Assembly (NCBI GenBank): GCA_028871175.1
Contig: JAGWNU010000001.1
Location: forward strand, 1 to 64,000
Direction of reading: 5' to 3'
From: Burkholderiaceae bacterium
GTDB lineage: Bacteria; Pseudomonadota; Gammaproteobacteria; Burkholderiales; Burkholderiaceae
DNA length: 64,000 nt
Numbering within the stretch: the stretch's first letter is position 1; each line of letters starts with the position of its first letter. Of this stretch, positions 31,892-39,721 are shown one piece after another. A program made the position numbers and the translations under genes. A model generated the notes under the pieces. That model was not told the DNA's origin. It searched no databases and worked only from the letters and a program-made list of their open reading frames with translations.

Positions 31892-32784
31892 TGCCAGTCC
31901 GCCGCGACGTGCATCCTCACCTGCCGGCTGATCGCATCAGCAACTGGCACGAGCGAGGCACGCATGTCACCCACTTCCTGAACGCGCTGTCGATCTTCTT
32001 CCCGACCGGCGAGCGCTTCTTCATGGACAGCGTGCGCAACTACCGCCATCTGGTGACCGACCCGGAGCTGAAGCAGGCCGTGGCCGGCTTCATCGGCCAG
32101 GAAGCGATGCACACGCGCGAACACGTGCTGTACAACGACCTGCTCGACCGCGCCGGCCTACCCGCCACGCGCATCGACCGCTTTGTCGGCAAGTTCCTGA
32201 ACATGCTGCGAAAGTACACGCCCAAGTCGCACCAGTTGGCGGTGACGGTTGCGCTGGAGCATTACACGGCCATGCTGGCCGGCCAGGTACTCGCCCATGA
32301 AGATGGCCTGGGCCGCAACTCCGAACCCGGCTACCGCCAGGTCTGGATGTGGCACGCCATGGAAGAGACCGAGCACAAGGCGGTGAGCTACGACGTGTGG
32401 AACCTCGCCATCAAGCCGGGCCTGCGCCGTTACATCCTGCGCACCTCGACGATGCTGCTGACGACCGTCACCTTCTGGGCGATGGTGTTCTACGTGCACA
32501 TGCGGCTGATCCTTGCAGACCGCACCTGCAAGAACAAGTTCTTCGGTCTGGGCAAGGCGTTCCACTACCTGTGGATCCACCCGGCGCCGCTACGCAAGAT
32601 CATTCCGGAGTTCTTCGACTTCTTCCGGCCATCCTTCCACCCGTGGGATGAAGACAACCGCGCCGCGCTCGAACGCCTGCCCAAGCTGATCTCGGAGATC
32701 GAAGCCTATGCGGCTGCCAACGGGGAAGCACCGTCGCCCTCGATCCGGCGCAAGCTCTCGACGGCCGGTGCGGCCGGATCTTGA
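31888..32784 (+). CDS. PF10118 metal-dependent hydrolase-like protein
   Basis: A 298-residue member of the predicted metal-dependent hydrolase family PF10118. Conserved metal ligands are seen as His/Glu clusters: FIGQEAMHTREHV (about residues 69-81), VALEHYTAML (about 122-131) and WHAMEETEHKAVSYDVW (about 153-169). The pattern of paired E-x-x-H helices resembles a ferritin-like di-iron bundle, which is my inference. One hydrophobic segment (TTVTFWAMVFYVHMRLIL, about 192-209) suggests membrane contact. The ATG overlaps the previous stop; AGGAGA lies upstream. Family members are often next to or fused with BVMOs, but the reaction is unknown. Confidence 0.85.
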   Translation: MMPVRRDVHPHLPADRISNWHERGTHVTHFLNALSIFFPTGERFFMDSVRNYRHLVTDPELKQAVAGFIGQEAMHTREHVLYNDLLDRAGLPATRIDRFVGKFLNMLRKYTPKSHQLAVTVALEHYTAMLAGQVLAHEDGLGRNSEPGYRQVWMWHAMEETEHKAVSYDVWNLAIKPGLRRYILRTSTMLLTTVTFWAMVFYVHMRLILADRTCKNKFFGLGKAFHYLWIHPAPLRKIIPEFFDFFRPSFHPWDEDNRAALERLPKLISEIEAYAAANGEAPSPSIRRKLSTAGAAGS

Positions 32785-32875
32785 GCAGGCATTCAAAACG
32801 CCTGCAGCACCCGTCGTATCGGGATCAAACTAGAAATAGATAAGGCGCGCCCCACGCATGGGCGCGCCGGAGACA

Positions 32876-33697
32876 TTAGTGCTTGTCCGCCGGGCCGGGC
32901 GTGTTTGGCGGTTCGTGCAGGTGCTCGATGACCTGCGCGACGCGATCACCCAGGTACTTGTTGGCGGCAATCTCGAGCGCACGCATCAGCTCGGCCTCGA
33001 CTGCCACGAGCGCCAGCGGGCGAATGCGCCAGATGACGTCAACGAGACGCGGTACGTCCTCGACCGGAGGCAGCTGTCCCTCGCCGTACTTGTCGAGTTC
33101 GCGCACGACCATGCTGACCAGATCGTCGGCCACGGCCTGCGTATGCGGACGGGCGCGCTCGAGGATGTCGAGCACTTCAACCAGCGGGAAACCGGCTTTC
33201 GCCATCTGCGCGCCGGCCAGTAGCGCCTTCGGGCTGCGTGCCACATAGCCGAGGCCGTCCGGCTGCAGCAGGCCAAGCGAGATGGCCCTGGCGAGCGCCT
33301 GACGCGACATCGCGCGGCCGAACAGCTTGGCGAGGGACAACAGCGAGAAATGCTTGGGCTGCTCATCCGACCACGGGCTGCTGATGGCGGATTCCAGCCC
33401 GAGAATGGACCGCAGATCGTGCCCCTCGACGATGGCCTTGAGCAGTTCCTGGATGTTGGAGAGCGTATAGCCGCGCGCCAGCAGGTGGTTGATGAGCTTG
33501 AGCCGGCCGAGGTGCGCCTGCGTGTAGATTCCGACACGTCCGCGCCGCTCGGGCGGATCGATCAGGCCACGGTCCTGATATGAGCGGACATTGCGGACGG
33601 TGGTTTCAGCGGCGCGCGCGAGTTCATCAATGGTGAACTCGCGGGCGGGCGGAACAGCAGGCGGACCGGCATCGCCGGTTGGTTTGCGGGCAGGCAT
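32876..33697 (-). CDS. MerR-family transcription regulator
   Basis: A 273-residue regulator with the MerR winged helix at about residues 19-85 (FTIDELARAAETTVRNVRSYQDRGLIDPPERRGRVGIYTQAHLGRLKLINHLLARGYTLSNI) and a long C-terminal domain of about 185 residues without the Cys cluster of metal sensors, so an organic ligand is more likely. It is convergent with the BVMO operon (91-base gap) and divergent from the tandem unknown genes (96-base gap). The MerR-like promoter before the BVMO gene makes that operon a probable target. Confidence 0.9.
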   Translation of the reverse strand: MPARKPTGDAGPPAVPPAREFTIDELARAAETTVRNVRSYQDRGLIDPPERRGRVGIYTQAHLGRLKLINHLLARGYTLSNIQELLKAIVEGHDLRSILGLESAISSPWSDEQPKHFSLLSLAKLFGRAMSRQALARAISLGLLQPDGLGYVARSPKALLAGAQMAKAGFPLVEVLDILERARPHTQAVADDLVSMVVRELDKYGEGQLPPVEDVPRLVDVIWRIRPLALVAVEAELMRALEIAANKYLGDRVAQVIEHLHEPPNTPGPADKH

Positions 33698-33793
33698 GCA
33701 AAAATTTTACACGAGCGCGGCAGCAGGACCGACCTGCATGACCGCGCCGGTTGCCGGACCTTCCGGCTGACTCTCACGACGAGGAGACCGTCG

Positions 33794-34933
33794 ATGCGGG
33801 ACTTGACCTTACGCCATCGCGATTGGCGTCATTGGGCGCTCCGGGGCGCAGGTGCCTTGGTGGCGGTGTTCGCGCTGCAAAGCTGCGCGAGCGCCGGCGA
33901 CCGCCAGGGCGCCATCGCCACCGAGAAGGCAAAGCAGCTGGACGACGCCCGCACGCAGGCGCATGCGCCGTTCCAATCGGGCGGACTTGCCACGCGCGAG
34001 GCGCGCCCCGCCACGCTGCGGGACTCCGGTCAACCCGACGCGATCTCCTACCTGCAGCATGTCGACTTCCGCTTCGACGGCGGCGTGGGCTTCGTCATTG
34101 ACCACCTTGCGTTGCGCATGGTGCCGCGCCAGCCGGGCGACCCGGTGTGGCTGGACGATGTCGCGTCGTACACGCTGCAACCCGTCAACGGGACGGTGCG
34201 GGTGACAGCCGAGAGCATGGCCGCGCTGTTCAACACGGTCGTCTTCGCGCGCGGACCAGGCAGCGATCCGCCGTTGCGCAATTTCAGCTTCGCGCTCGCG
34301 GACGGCGCGCTCGACATGCACGCCGAGATGCGCCGCCGCGGCGCATGGGTGCCGATCGAGCTTCGCGGCCCGCTGGTGCTGCGTGACCCGCAGACCATCG
34401 TGTTCCATCCCAACGTGGTGAAAGTGCGCGGCCAGGACGCCGACGCGCTGATGGGCGCTGCGCATATCGAACTGGCGGATCTGCTGCCGGTGTCAACGCC
34501 GGCCGTGCAGCTGACGGGCAGCGAGATCGTCATGCAGGTACCGAAGTTGTTCCCGCCGCCCGCGCTGGACCTGAAGCTCTCCGCCATCCGTGTCACACGG
34601 GACGGTCTCGTCATGCAGATCGGTGAAGGCACCCCGCAGATGCCGCCGTTGGCACACGCCGTGGACACACAGCGCCCGTACATCCTATTCCGGGGCGGCG
34701 ACATCCGCTTCATGCGCTCCATGCCGATGAATGCGCGCATCGATATCGTCGTCGCCGATCCGTCCAGGCCGTTTGTCTTCAACCTGTATCGCTATCGGGA
34801 TCAGCTCGTGGCAGGCTCGCTGCGCTTTTCGCCGGATGGCGGCATCCGCGTGCTGATGCCGTCGTTCGACACACTGGCCGCGGCCCGTCCTGGGAAAGCC
34901 GCTGTGCAACTCGCCCGGAGGACCGTGCAATGA
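33794..34933 (+). CDS. Lipoprotein of unknown function, first tandem paralogue
   Basis: A 379-residue exported protein. The signal peptide ends in LQSC, a lipobox-like site with Cys near residue 32, so it is probably a lipoprotein. The mature part is beta-rich and lines up along its length with the next gene: VDFRFDGGVGFVIDHLALRMVPRQPGDPVWLDD against VDFRITGDIGFRVHELTAQLVPRTPGQPVDMDD, then MAALFNTVV against LDALFNTYL, and FPPPALDLKLSAIRVTRDGLVMQIG against FPPPRLIGQMKTARVTPDGLVLGFG. No family is recognised. The alternating strands could form a lipid-binding fold, an untested idea. GAGGAGA precedes the start. Confidence 0.8.
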   Translation: MRDLTLRHRDWRHWALRGAGALVAVFALQSCASAGDRQGAIATEKAKQLDDARTQAHAPFQSGGLATREARPATLRDSGQPDAISYLQHVDFRFDGGVGFVIDHLALRMVPRQPGDPVWLDDVASYTLQPVNGTVRVTAESMAALFNTVVFARGPGSDPPLRNFSFALADGALDMHAEMRRRGAWVPIELRGPLVLRDPQTIVFHPNVVKVRGQDADALMGAAHIELADLLPVSTPAVQLTGSEIVMQVPKLFPPPALDLKLSAIRVTRDGLVMQIGEGTPQMPPLAHAVDTQRPYILFRGGDIRFMRSMPMNARIDIVVADPSRPFVFNLYRYRDQLVAGSLRFSPDGGIRVLMPSFDTLAAARPGKAAVQLARRTVQ

Positions 34934-36003
34934 TCGCCCCCGCCTTCGCACTCGCCACGATGACATTGCGCCTCGCGCTGCTGGCACTCGGTCTGGCCGG
35001 CCTCCTGGCAAGCGCGCTCTGCCGTGCCAGCGAGCCGCCCATGGCCGGCGTGCAGCGCAAGGAATTGACCGCCGTACGCGAACGATGGACGCAGCGCTGC
35101 GATCCAAGCTCCGGCGCCGCCAACGCCAGTGACGTGGCCACCCCGCGCAATTCCGGCACGGCGCCGCCGGTGGTACAGATGCGCAACGTCGATTTCCGCA
35201 TCACGGGCGATATCGGATTCCGTGTGCACGAGCTGACTGCACAGCTTGTGCCGCGGACGCCCGGTCAGCCGGTCGACATGGACGATCCGAGCCAGTTCGA
35301 TATCCGCATCCTCGGCGGCGAAGTGACGGTACCCAAGGCCTCGCTCGACGCCCTGTTCAATACGTACCTGCTGGACTACTCGCCGCGCTCGCTCAACGCG
35401 CTGTCGCTCACACCGGGGGATGGGGTACTCGACGTGTCGGGAGGCCTGAAGCTGCGCGATCATTTCCCGGGCGTTTGGCTGCCGTTCGGCATGCGCGGCA
35501 CGCTGGCACTCAGGGAATCGCGTTACCTCGTCTACACGCCCACCGAGGCACGCGTGCTTGGCGTCCAGACGCTGGCGATCCTGAAGGCGATGGGGCTCGA
35601 ACTGTCGCAACTCGCGCCGCTCGAACGCGGGGGCGCCAGGCTGGACGGCAACACCATGGTGCTCGACCAGTACACGGTGTTCCCGCCACCGCGCCTGATC
35701 GGACAGATGAAGACAGCGCGCGTGACACCTGATGGGCTGGTACTCGGCTTTGGCCCCGCCCCCATGCTGTGCGCAGCTGCGCCCACCGATGCCGGCAGCC
35801 GCATCTGGATCCAGTCAGGCGACCTGAAGATGTACAACGTGCTGGTGACGAACAGTCGCGTCCTCGTCACCGATACGTCCACGCGCGAGCCGCTTCGATT
35901 CGACCTCTATCACTATCGCGAAGCCGCCGCGCGCGGCACCACGCGCATGGATGCGGACGGCACGCTGCGCGTGGACCTGGCGCCCGCACCGGCCGTGCAG
36001 TAG
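34930..36003 (+). CDS. Exported protein of unknown function, second tandem paralogue
   Basis: A 357-residue protein starting in the ATGA overlap with the previous stop, so it is translationally coupled. The signal peptide is at about residues 10-34 (LRLALLALGLAGLLASALCRA); a Cys occurs there, but the lipobox is poorer than in the first copy. The mature part keeps the shared blocks listed for the upstream gene, and both end with a YHYREA / YRYRDQL strand and a beta hairpin. The duplicated pair, co-oriented and divergent from the MerR regulator, suggests a two-subunit envelope function. Unknown otherwise. Confidence 0.8.
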   Translation: MIAPAFALATMTLRLALLALGLAGLLASALCRASEPPMAGVQRKELTAVRERWTQRCDPSSGAANASDVATPRNSGTAPPVVQMRNVDFRITGDIGFRVHELTAQLVPRTPGQPVDMDDPSQFDIRILGGEVTVPKASLDALFNTYLLDYSPRSLNALSLTPGDGVLDVSGGLKLRDHFPGVWLPFGMRGTLALRESRYLVYTPTEARVLGVQTLAILKAMGLELSQLAPLERGGARLDGNTMVLDQYTVFPPPRLIGQMKTARVTPDGLVLGFGPAPMLCAAAPTDAGSRIWIQSGDLKMYNVLVTNSRVLVTDTSTREPLRFDLYHYREAAARGTTRMDADGTLRVDLAPAPAVQ

Positions 36004-36013
36004 GGCCACCGCG

Positions 36014-36427
36014 CTACTTCTGGCACACGGCGCGCAGGATCGCCTCACCTTCAGAATGCGGCACGACGGCTTCCCATCGGGGGCCGTCGATGTTCTTGGT
36101 CAGCACCGTGGCGTGCTGGCTGTCCTGGATCAGCGCGCTGACCGGCAGGATGCGATCGTTCTTGCAGTCGTAGACCGAGGTACGCGAGTCATATTGGTAC
36201 GTCTTGCCGTCTGCGAGCTTGCGTGGCGCGTCATAGGCGTCGCGCGAGGTGGCGCGTACCGTGCCATCGCTGTTGCGCTCGATGGAGTCCTTGTCCAGAT
36301 AGAGCGTGCCGGCATTGTTCGCCAACGGGGTCAGCTTGACCCAGTTGTCGGCCGCCATGGCCTTCGCGTTGCAGATCATCAGGGCGCATGCCGCCCAATA
36401 GGCCAATATCGTTCGAGTGTTTCGCAT
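36014..36427 (-). CDS. Surface-adhesin E-like secreted protein
   Basis: A 137-residue exported protein. The signal peptide is residues 1-26 (ILAYWAACALMICNAKAMAA). The mature part begins DNWVKLTPLANNAGTLYLDKDSIERNSDGTVRATSRDAYD, the pattern of the adhesin-E-like family of small periplasmic or surface proteins (W-x-x-L...D-x-x-S-I). A Cys pair (YDCKND and AVCQK) probably forms a disulfide. GGAGGT precedes ATG 36427. The family name comes from a Haemophilus protein; adhesion here is not shown. Confidence 0.72.
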   Translation of the reverse strand: MRNTRTILAYWAACALMICNAKAMAADNWVKLTPLANNAGTLYLDKDSIERNSDGTVRATSRDAYDAPRKLADGKTYQYDSRTSVYDCKNDRILPVSALIQDSQHATVLTKNIDGPRWEAVVPHSEGEAILRAVCQK

Positions 36428-36548
36428 GGCTACCTCCATTCGCGTCATGCCGTGCGTGCGGCCTACCGTCACGGCACCTTCTGCCGCACATCGAAAGACC
36501 TGTAGCAATCGGCGTGCCGAACTTAGCCCCGCCCTTTCGGCAGGCAAC

Positions 36549-36573
36549 AAAAAAGCCCGCGCAGGGCGGGCCT
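36549..36573 (-). terminator. Rho-independent terminator of the cytochrome gene
   Basis: On the minus strand GCCCGC and GCGGGC (36566-36571 with 36555-36560) pair around a 5-base loop and are followed by six T (36554-36549). It lies 26 bases past the cytochrome stop. Confidence 0.85.
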
Positions 36574-36598
36574 TTCCGAGACACGAACGTCGAACGAC

Positions 36599-37501
36599 TT
36601 ACTTCGCGGCGGCGGCCATGTAGTCGACGGCAGCTTTGACATCGTCATCCGAGCCTGCATACGTGCCCTTGGGCGGCATCGCATTCTTGCCGTGCAAAGC
36701 GCTCTCGTAGAGTTTGGCCTTGCCTTGGGCGAGCCGCGGGGCCCAGGCTGCCTTGTCGCCGAACTTCGGCGCCCCTGCCAGGCCAGCGGCGTGGCACATC
36801 TGACACGTCGACTCGTAGACCTTCTTGCCAACCTCGCCCGCTGCAGCTTGCGGTGCAGCCGACGCTGCGGGCGCTGCGGCAGCAGGTGCCGGGGCTGCGG
36901 CGGCAGGTGCCGGGGCTGCGGCGGCCGGTGCGGCGGCCGGTGCAGCCGCTTCCGGCGCCGATGCTGCGGCGGGGGCAGCGGCTGCACCGGCCGGCGCCGC
37001 CGGCTCCTGCAGCTTGCCGCCAGCCGAATTGGCCATGTAGACGATGGCGCGCTGAATCTCGTAGTCACTCACGTCATCGGGTGACGTGCCGCCGCGTGCG
37101 GGCATGCCGCCCTTGCCGGCCAGCGCAACCTTGGTCAGGCCGTCGAGCCCTTGCGGCAGACGCGGAGCCCAGCTTGCCGCATCGCCAAACTTGGGCGCCC
37201 CGGCCACACCCGCGGCGTGGCAGGTCGCGCAGACTTCCTTGTACAGCTGTTCGCCAGTCTTGAAGACACGCGGCGCGTTGGGGTCCTTGAGGTCCAGTTG
37301 CGCGACGGGCTTGATGCGATCATTGACCGCTTCCTCGGACATGCCAACGCTGCCCGCACCGTCCTTGGCGCCCAGGCCAACATAGTTGGCCAGCATGATG
37401 ATGATGAGAATGGGAACGACGAACGCGGCGATCACCGTGATGATCAACTGCTTCGGGGTCTTGATCAGAGGCTCGTGTTCGTCGTGTTGCGCGTCGCTCA
37501 T
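36599..37501 (-). CDS. Membrane-anchored dihaem cytochrome c (c5-like)
   Basis: A 300-residue periplasmic electron carrier. A single N-terminal anchor (about residues 18-40, LIITVIAAFVVPILIIIMLANYVGL) has no cleavage site. Two class I cytochrome c domains follow, with haem motifs CATCH (about 91) and CQMCH (about 240), each followed by AAG-x-AGAPKFGD and a Met ligand loop (GGMPARGG, NAMPPKG). They are joined by an Ala/Pro linker (about 160-220) encoded by tandem 21-base DNA repeats. ATG 37501 is used; TTG 37507 would add two residues. It probably feeds a terminal oxidase. Confidence 0.92.
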   Translation of the reverse strand: MSDAQHDEHEPLIKTPKQLIITVIAAFVVPILIIIMLANYVGLGAKDGAGSVGMSEEAVNDRIKPVAQLDLKDPNAPRVFKTGEQLYKEVCATCHAAGVAGAPKFGDAASWAPRLPQGLDGLTKVALAGKGGMPARGGTSPDDVSDYEIQRAIVYMANSAGGKLQEPAAPAGAAAAPAAASAPEAAAPAAAPAAAAPAPAAAAPAPAAAAPAASAAPQAAAGEVGKKVYESTCQMCHAAGLAGAPKFGDKAAWAPRLAQGKAKLYESALHGKNAMPPKGTYAGSDDDVKAAVDYMAAAAK

Positions 37502-37866
37502 GCTCAACTCTCAGGATGGTGAAACCGCTCTTGGAACCCCTTGAGCGCGACCGGCATGAGTCACGAGCTATGCCGACCACGCGTGGGGCCGCGTTGGGTC
37601 ACGATGAGGGCAGGAGGACCCCGGCAATCGCCGATCAGCCCGAACAGACCTGTCCCCGTATTATTTTCTGGCAAATGACGGGCGATTATATCCGCAATGC
37701 CTGGCCGTTTGACACGCGGGAGAGCCCTAGGCGGCGCTTTTCGACTTGGGTCAAAAACCGCTGAAAACGGCGTTGCGCCTTACGCCATCCCCTGAGTGCG
37801 ATGGACGCACAGCGGCAAATACGCTATTCTGCGGGGCTCTTCTTTCGGTACGTTCTGTGCCGACAC
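37502..37866. promoter_or_regulatory. Intergenic region with a promoter for tRNA-Arg
   Basis: No gene is seen in this 365-base stretch. Near its right end TGGACG (37802-37807) and TATTCT (37825-37830), 17 bases apart, form a plausible promoter for the tRNA, with a leader of about 30 bases. The left part should hold the leftward cytochrome promoter; an AT-rich patch lies near 37655-37700. Confidence 0.5.
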
Positions 37867-37942
37867 GCGCCCGTAGCTCAATGGATAGAGTACTGCCCTC
37901 CGAAGGCAGGGGTTGCTGGTTCGATCCCAGCCGGGCGCGCCA
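37867..37942 (+). tRNA. tRNA-Arg (anticodon CCG)
   Basis: A complete 76-base cloverleaf with encoded CCA. The acceptor stem is GCGCCCG with CGGGCGC, discriminator G. The D arm contains AGCTCAATGGATAGAG, the anticodon stem-loop is CTGCC-CTCCGAA-GGCAG with anticodon CCG, and the T arm has GGTTCGATCCC. It reads the arginine codon CGG, which is frequent in this GC-rich genome. Confidence 0.97.
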
Positions 37943-38209
37943 CTTGGCTTACGTCACTTGACGTTCCCCCCAGCATCAACGCGGCATCCTGTCGCAGAGC
38001 CCATCCTCCCCCCGGCTGAAGTCGATGATTCCTGCGCGCCAGTATGCGGAACATTGACCACACGCAGATGCCAGCGGACGATTGCTGTGCCAGAATGCAC
38101 AAGCGGAAAGCGGCGCGCCGACGCCGTCCGCAGTCCCTCAGGGCGAGCCGGTGTTTGACACGGCCCGGCACGGGACGCCATACAACACACTCCCACAAAA
38201 GGAATCAGC

Positions 38210-38524
38210 ATGTCCACTCGTCGTCAATTCCTGAAGAGCATTCCCATCGTGGCCGCCGCGGGCGCCGTCGGCATGTCGATGTCGGACCTGGCAACGGCCG
38301 CACCGATGGTGGCTGAGAGCGACCCGCAGGCCAAGGCACTGGGCTACGTGTCCGACAGCGCGAAGGCCGACAAGGCCAAGTTCCCCAAGCACACGCCGGA
38401 TCAGCATTGCGGCAACTGCGCCCTGTACCAGGGTGGCACGGCAGCTCAGGGAGCCTGCCCGCTGTTCGCCGGCAAGGACGTCGCCAACAAGGGCTGGTGC
38501 AGCGCCTGGGCGAAGAAGGCGTAA
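38210..38524 (+). CDS. High-potential iron-sulfur protein
   Basis: A 104-residue periplasmic electron carrier with one 4Fe-4S cluster. The twin-arginine signal is residues 1-31 (STRRQFLKSIPIVAAAGAVG...ATA), needed because the cluster is inserted before export. The four cluster ligands are Cys 67, 70, 83 and 97 in the HiPIP spacing C-x2-C-x12-C-x13-C (QHCGNCALY, GACPLFAG, GWCSAW). HiPIPs shuttle electrons from the bc1 complex to an oxidase or reaction centre. A strong terminator follows 21 bases after the stop. Confidence 0.95.
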   Translation: MSTRRQFLKSIPIVAAAGAVGMSMSDLATAAPMVAESDPQAKALGYVSDSAKADKAKFPKHTPDQHCGNCALYQGGTAAQGACPLFAGKDVANKGWCSAWAKKA

Positions 38525-38545
38525 TCGGCATCACGCCAGCGCAAA

Positions 38546-38569
38546 ACGGACCCCGCGGGGTCCGTTTTT
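38546..38569 (+). terminator. Rho-independent terminator after HiPIP
   Basis: ACGGACCCC and GGGGTCCGT (38546-38554 and 38557-38565) form a perfect 9-base stem around GC, followed by TTTT. It lies between convergent genes. Confidence 0.9.
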
Positions 38570-38592
38570 CATGGGCGCGCGCGGCCCGGGTG

Positions 38593-39591
38593 TCACGGTT
38601 CCTTGATGCCGGCGGCGCGCACGATGCGGCCATTGCTGTCGTATTCGGCGCGGATGGCCGCCGCAAATTGCTGGGCCGTGCCGCCTGCCGGCACAACGGC
38701 GGCCTGCGTGAGGCGGTCACGCAGGTCTGCGGCGGACAACGCCTTGTTGATCTCGGCGTTCAACCGCGCAATGACAGGCGCGGGCGTCCTGGCCGGCGCG
38801 AACACGCCGAAGGTCGACGCCATGTTCGCCTTGGCATAGCCCAGTTCTGCGAAGGTCGGTACATTCGGCAGCGTATCGAGCCGGTGCGGCGCGCCCACCG
38901 CGAGCGGGCGCAGCTTGCCGCTGGTGATGTGTTGCATCAGCGTCGGGCCGACGTTGGTCGACATCACCTCCACCTGGCCGCCCAGCGCATCGGTCAGTTG
39001 TTGGCCACCCCCCTTATACGGGATCAGCGTGATATCGACGTGCGCCTGCGACTTGACCTGCTCCAGCGCCAGATGCCCGACCGTACCAACACCCGAGGTC
39101 GACCAGCGAATCGAACCCGGCTTGGCGCGAGACTGGCTCAGCACGTCGGCAAAACTCTTGCCCGTGAACGCGGGCGTGCCCAGCAGGATCATCGGCGCGT
39201 ACATGACATTGGCCACGGGGGCGACGTCCTTGAGCGGGTCGTACGGCAGCCTGCCGAAATAGGGATTGAGCGTGAGCGGACTGACCGACGAGAAGCCGAG
39301 CGTGTAGCCGTCGGGCGCCGCCTTGGCTACGGCGTCCATGCCGATGCTGCCGCCTGCGCCCGCACGGTTTTCCACCACCACCGGCTGACCAAGCTGGGCG
39401 GAAAGCCTCTCGCCGAGCGCCCGTGCCACGTTGTCTGAAATGCCACCGGTCGGATACGCGACGATGATGCGGATCGGCCTGAGCGGATAATCCTGTCCTT
39501 GCGCGGGCACGGCGACCAGCAGCGGCATGCCTGCGCAGAGCAGCGCAGCAGAAGCAATCAGACGACGACGGGCGGCACGTGCGGTGGTCAT
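38593..39591 (-). CDS. Bug-family (TctC-type) periplasmic solute receptor
   Basis: A 332-residue receptor of the tripartite tricarboxylate transport type, a family hugely expanded in Burkholderiales. A signal peptide covers residues 1-32 (IASAALLCAGMPLLVAVPAQGQ). The mature start DYPLRPIRIIVAYPTGGISDNVARALGERLSAQLGQPVVVENRAGAGGSIGMDAVAKAAPDGYTL is the family signature. No TctA/TctB membrane genes are nearby, so it is an orphan receptor. The ligand is probably a carboxylate or aromatic acid. Confidence 0.93.
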   Translation of the reverse strand: MTTARAARRRLIASAALLCAGMPLLVAVPAQGQDYPLRPIRIIVAYPTGGISDNVARALGERLSAQLGQPVVVENRAGAGGSIGMDAVAKAAPDGYTLGFSSVSPLTLNPYFGRLPYDPLKDVAPVANVMYAPMILLGTPAFTGKSFADVLSQSRAKPGSIRWSTSGVGTVGHLALEQVKSQAHVDITLIPYKGGGQQLTDALGGQVEVMSTNVGPTLMQHITSGKLRPLAVGAPHRLDTLPNVPTFAELGYAKANMASTFGVFAPARTPAPVIARLNAEINKALSAADLRDRLTQAAVVPAGGTAQQFAAAIRAEYDSNGRIVRAAGIKEP

Positions 39592-39671
39592 GGCGCAATG
39601 TCAGGGGGAGACGCAGAGGGGGGACATTGTAGGCGGATGCCCAGGCAACCCCGTCCGCCAACGGGCAAAAG

Positions 39672-39692
39672 AAAAGGCGCCCGAAGGCGCCT
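39672..39692 (-). terminator. Rho-independent terminator of the second porin
   Basis: On the minus strand GGCGCC-TTCG-GGCGCC is a stem with the very stable UUCG tetraloop (39691-39676), followed by TTTTC. It is 30 bases past the porin stop. Confidence 0.88.
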
Positions 39693-39721
39693 TTCCTTTC
39701 CCAATCGTGTGACTGCGTCGA

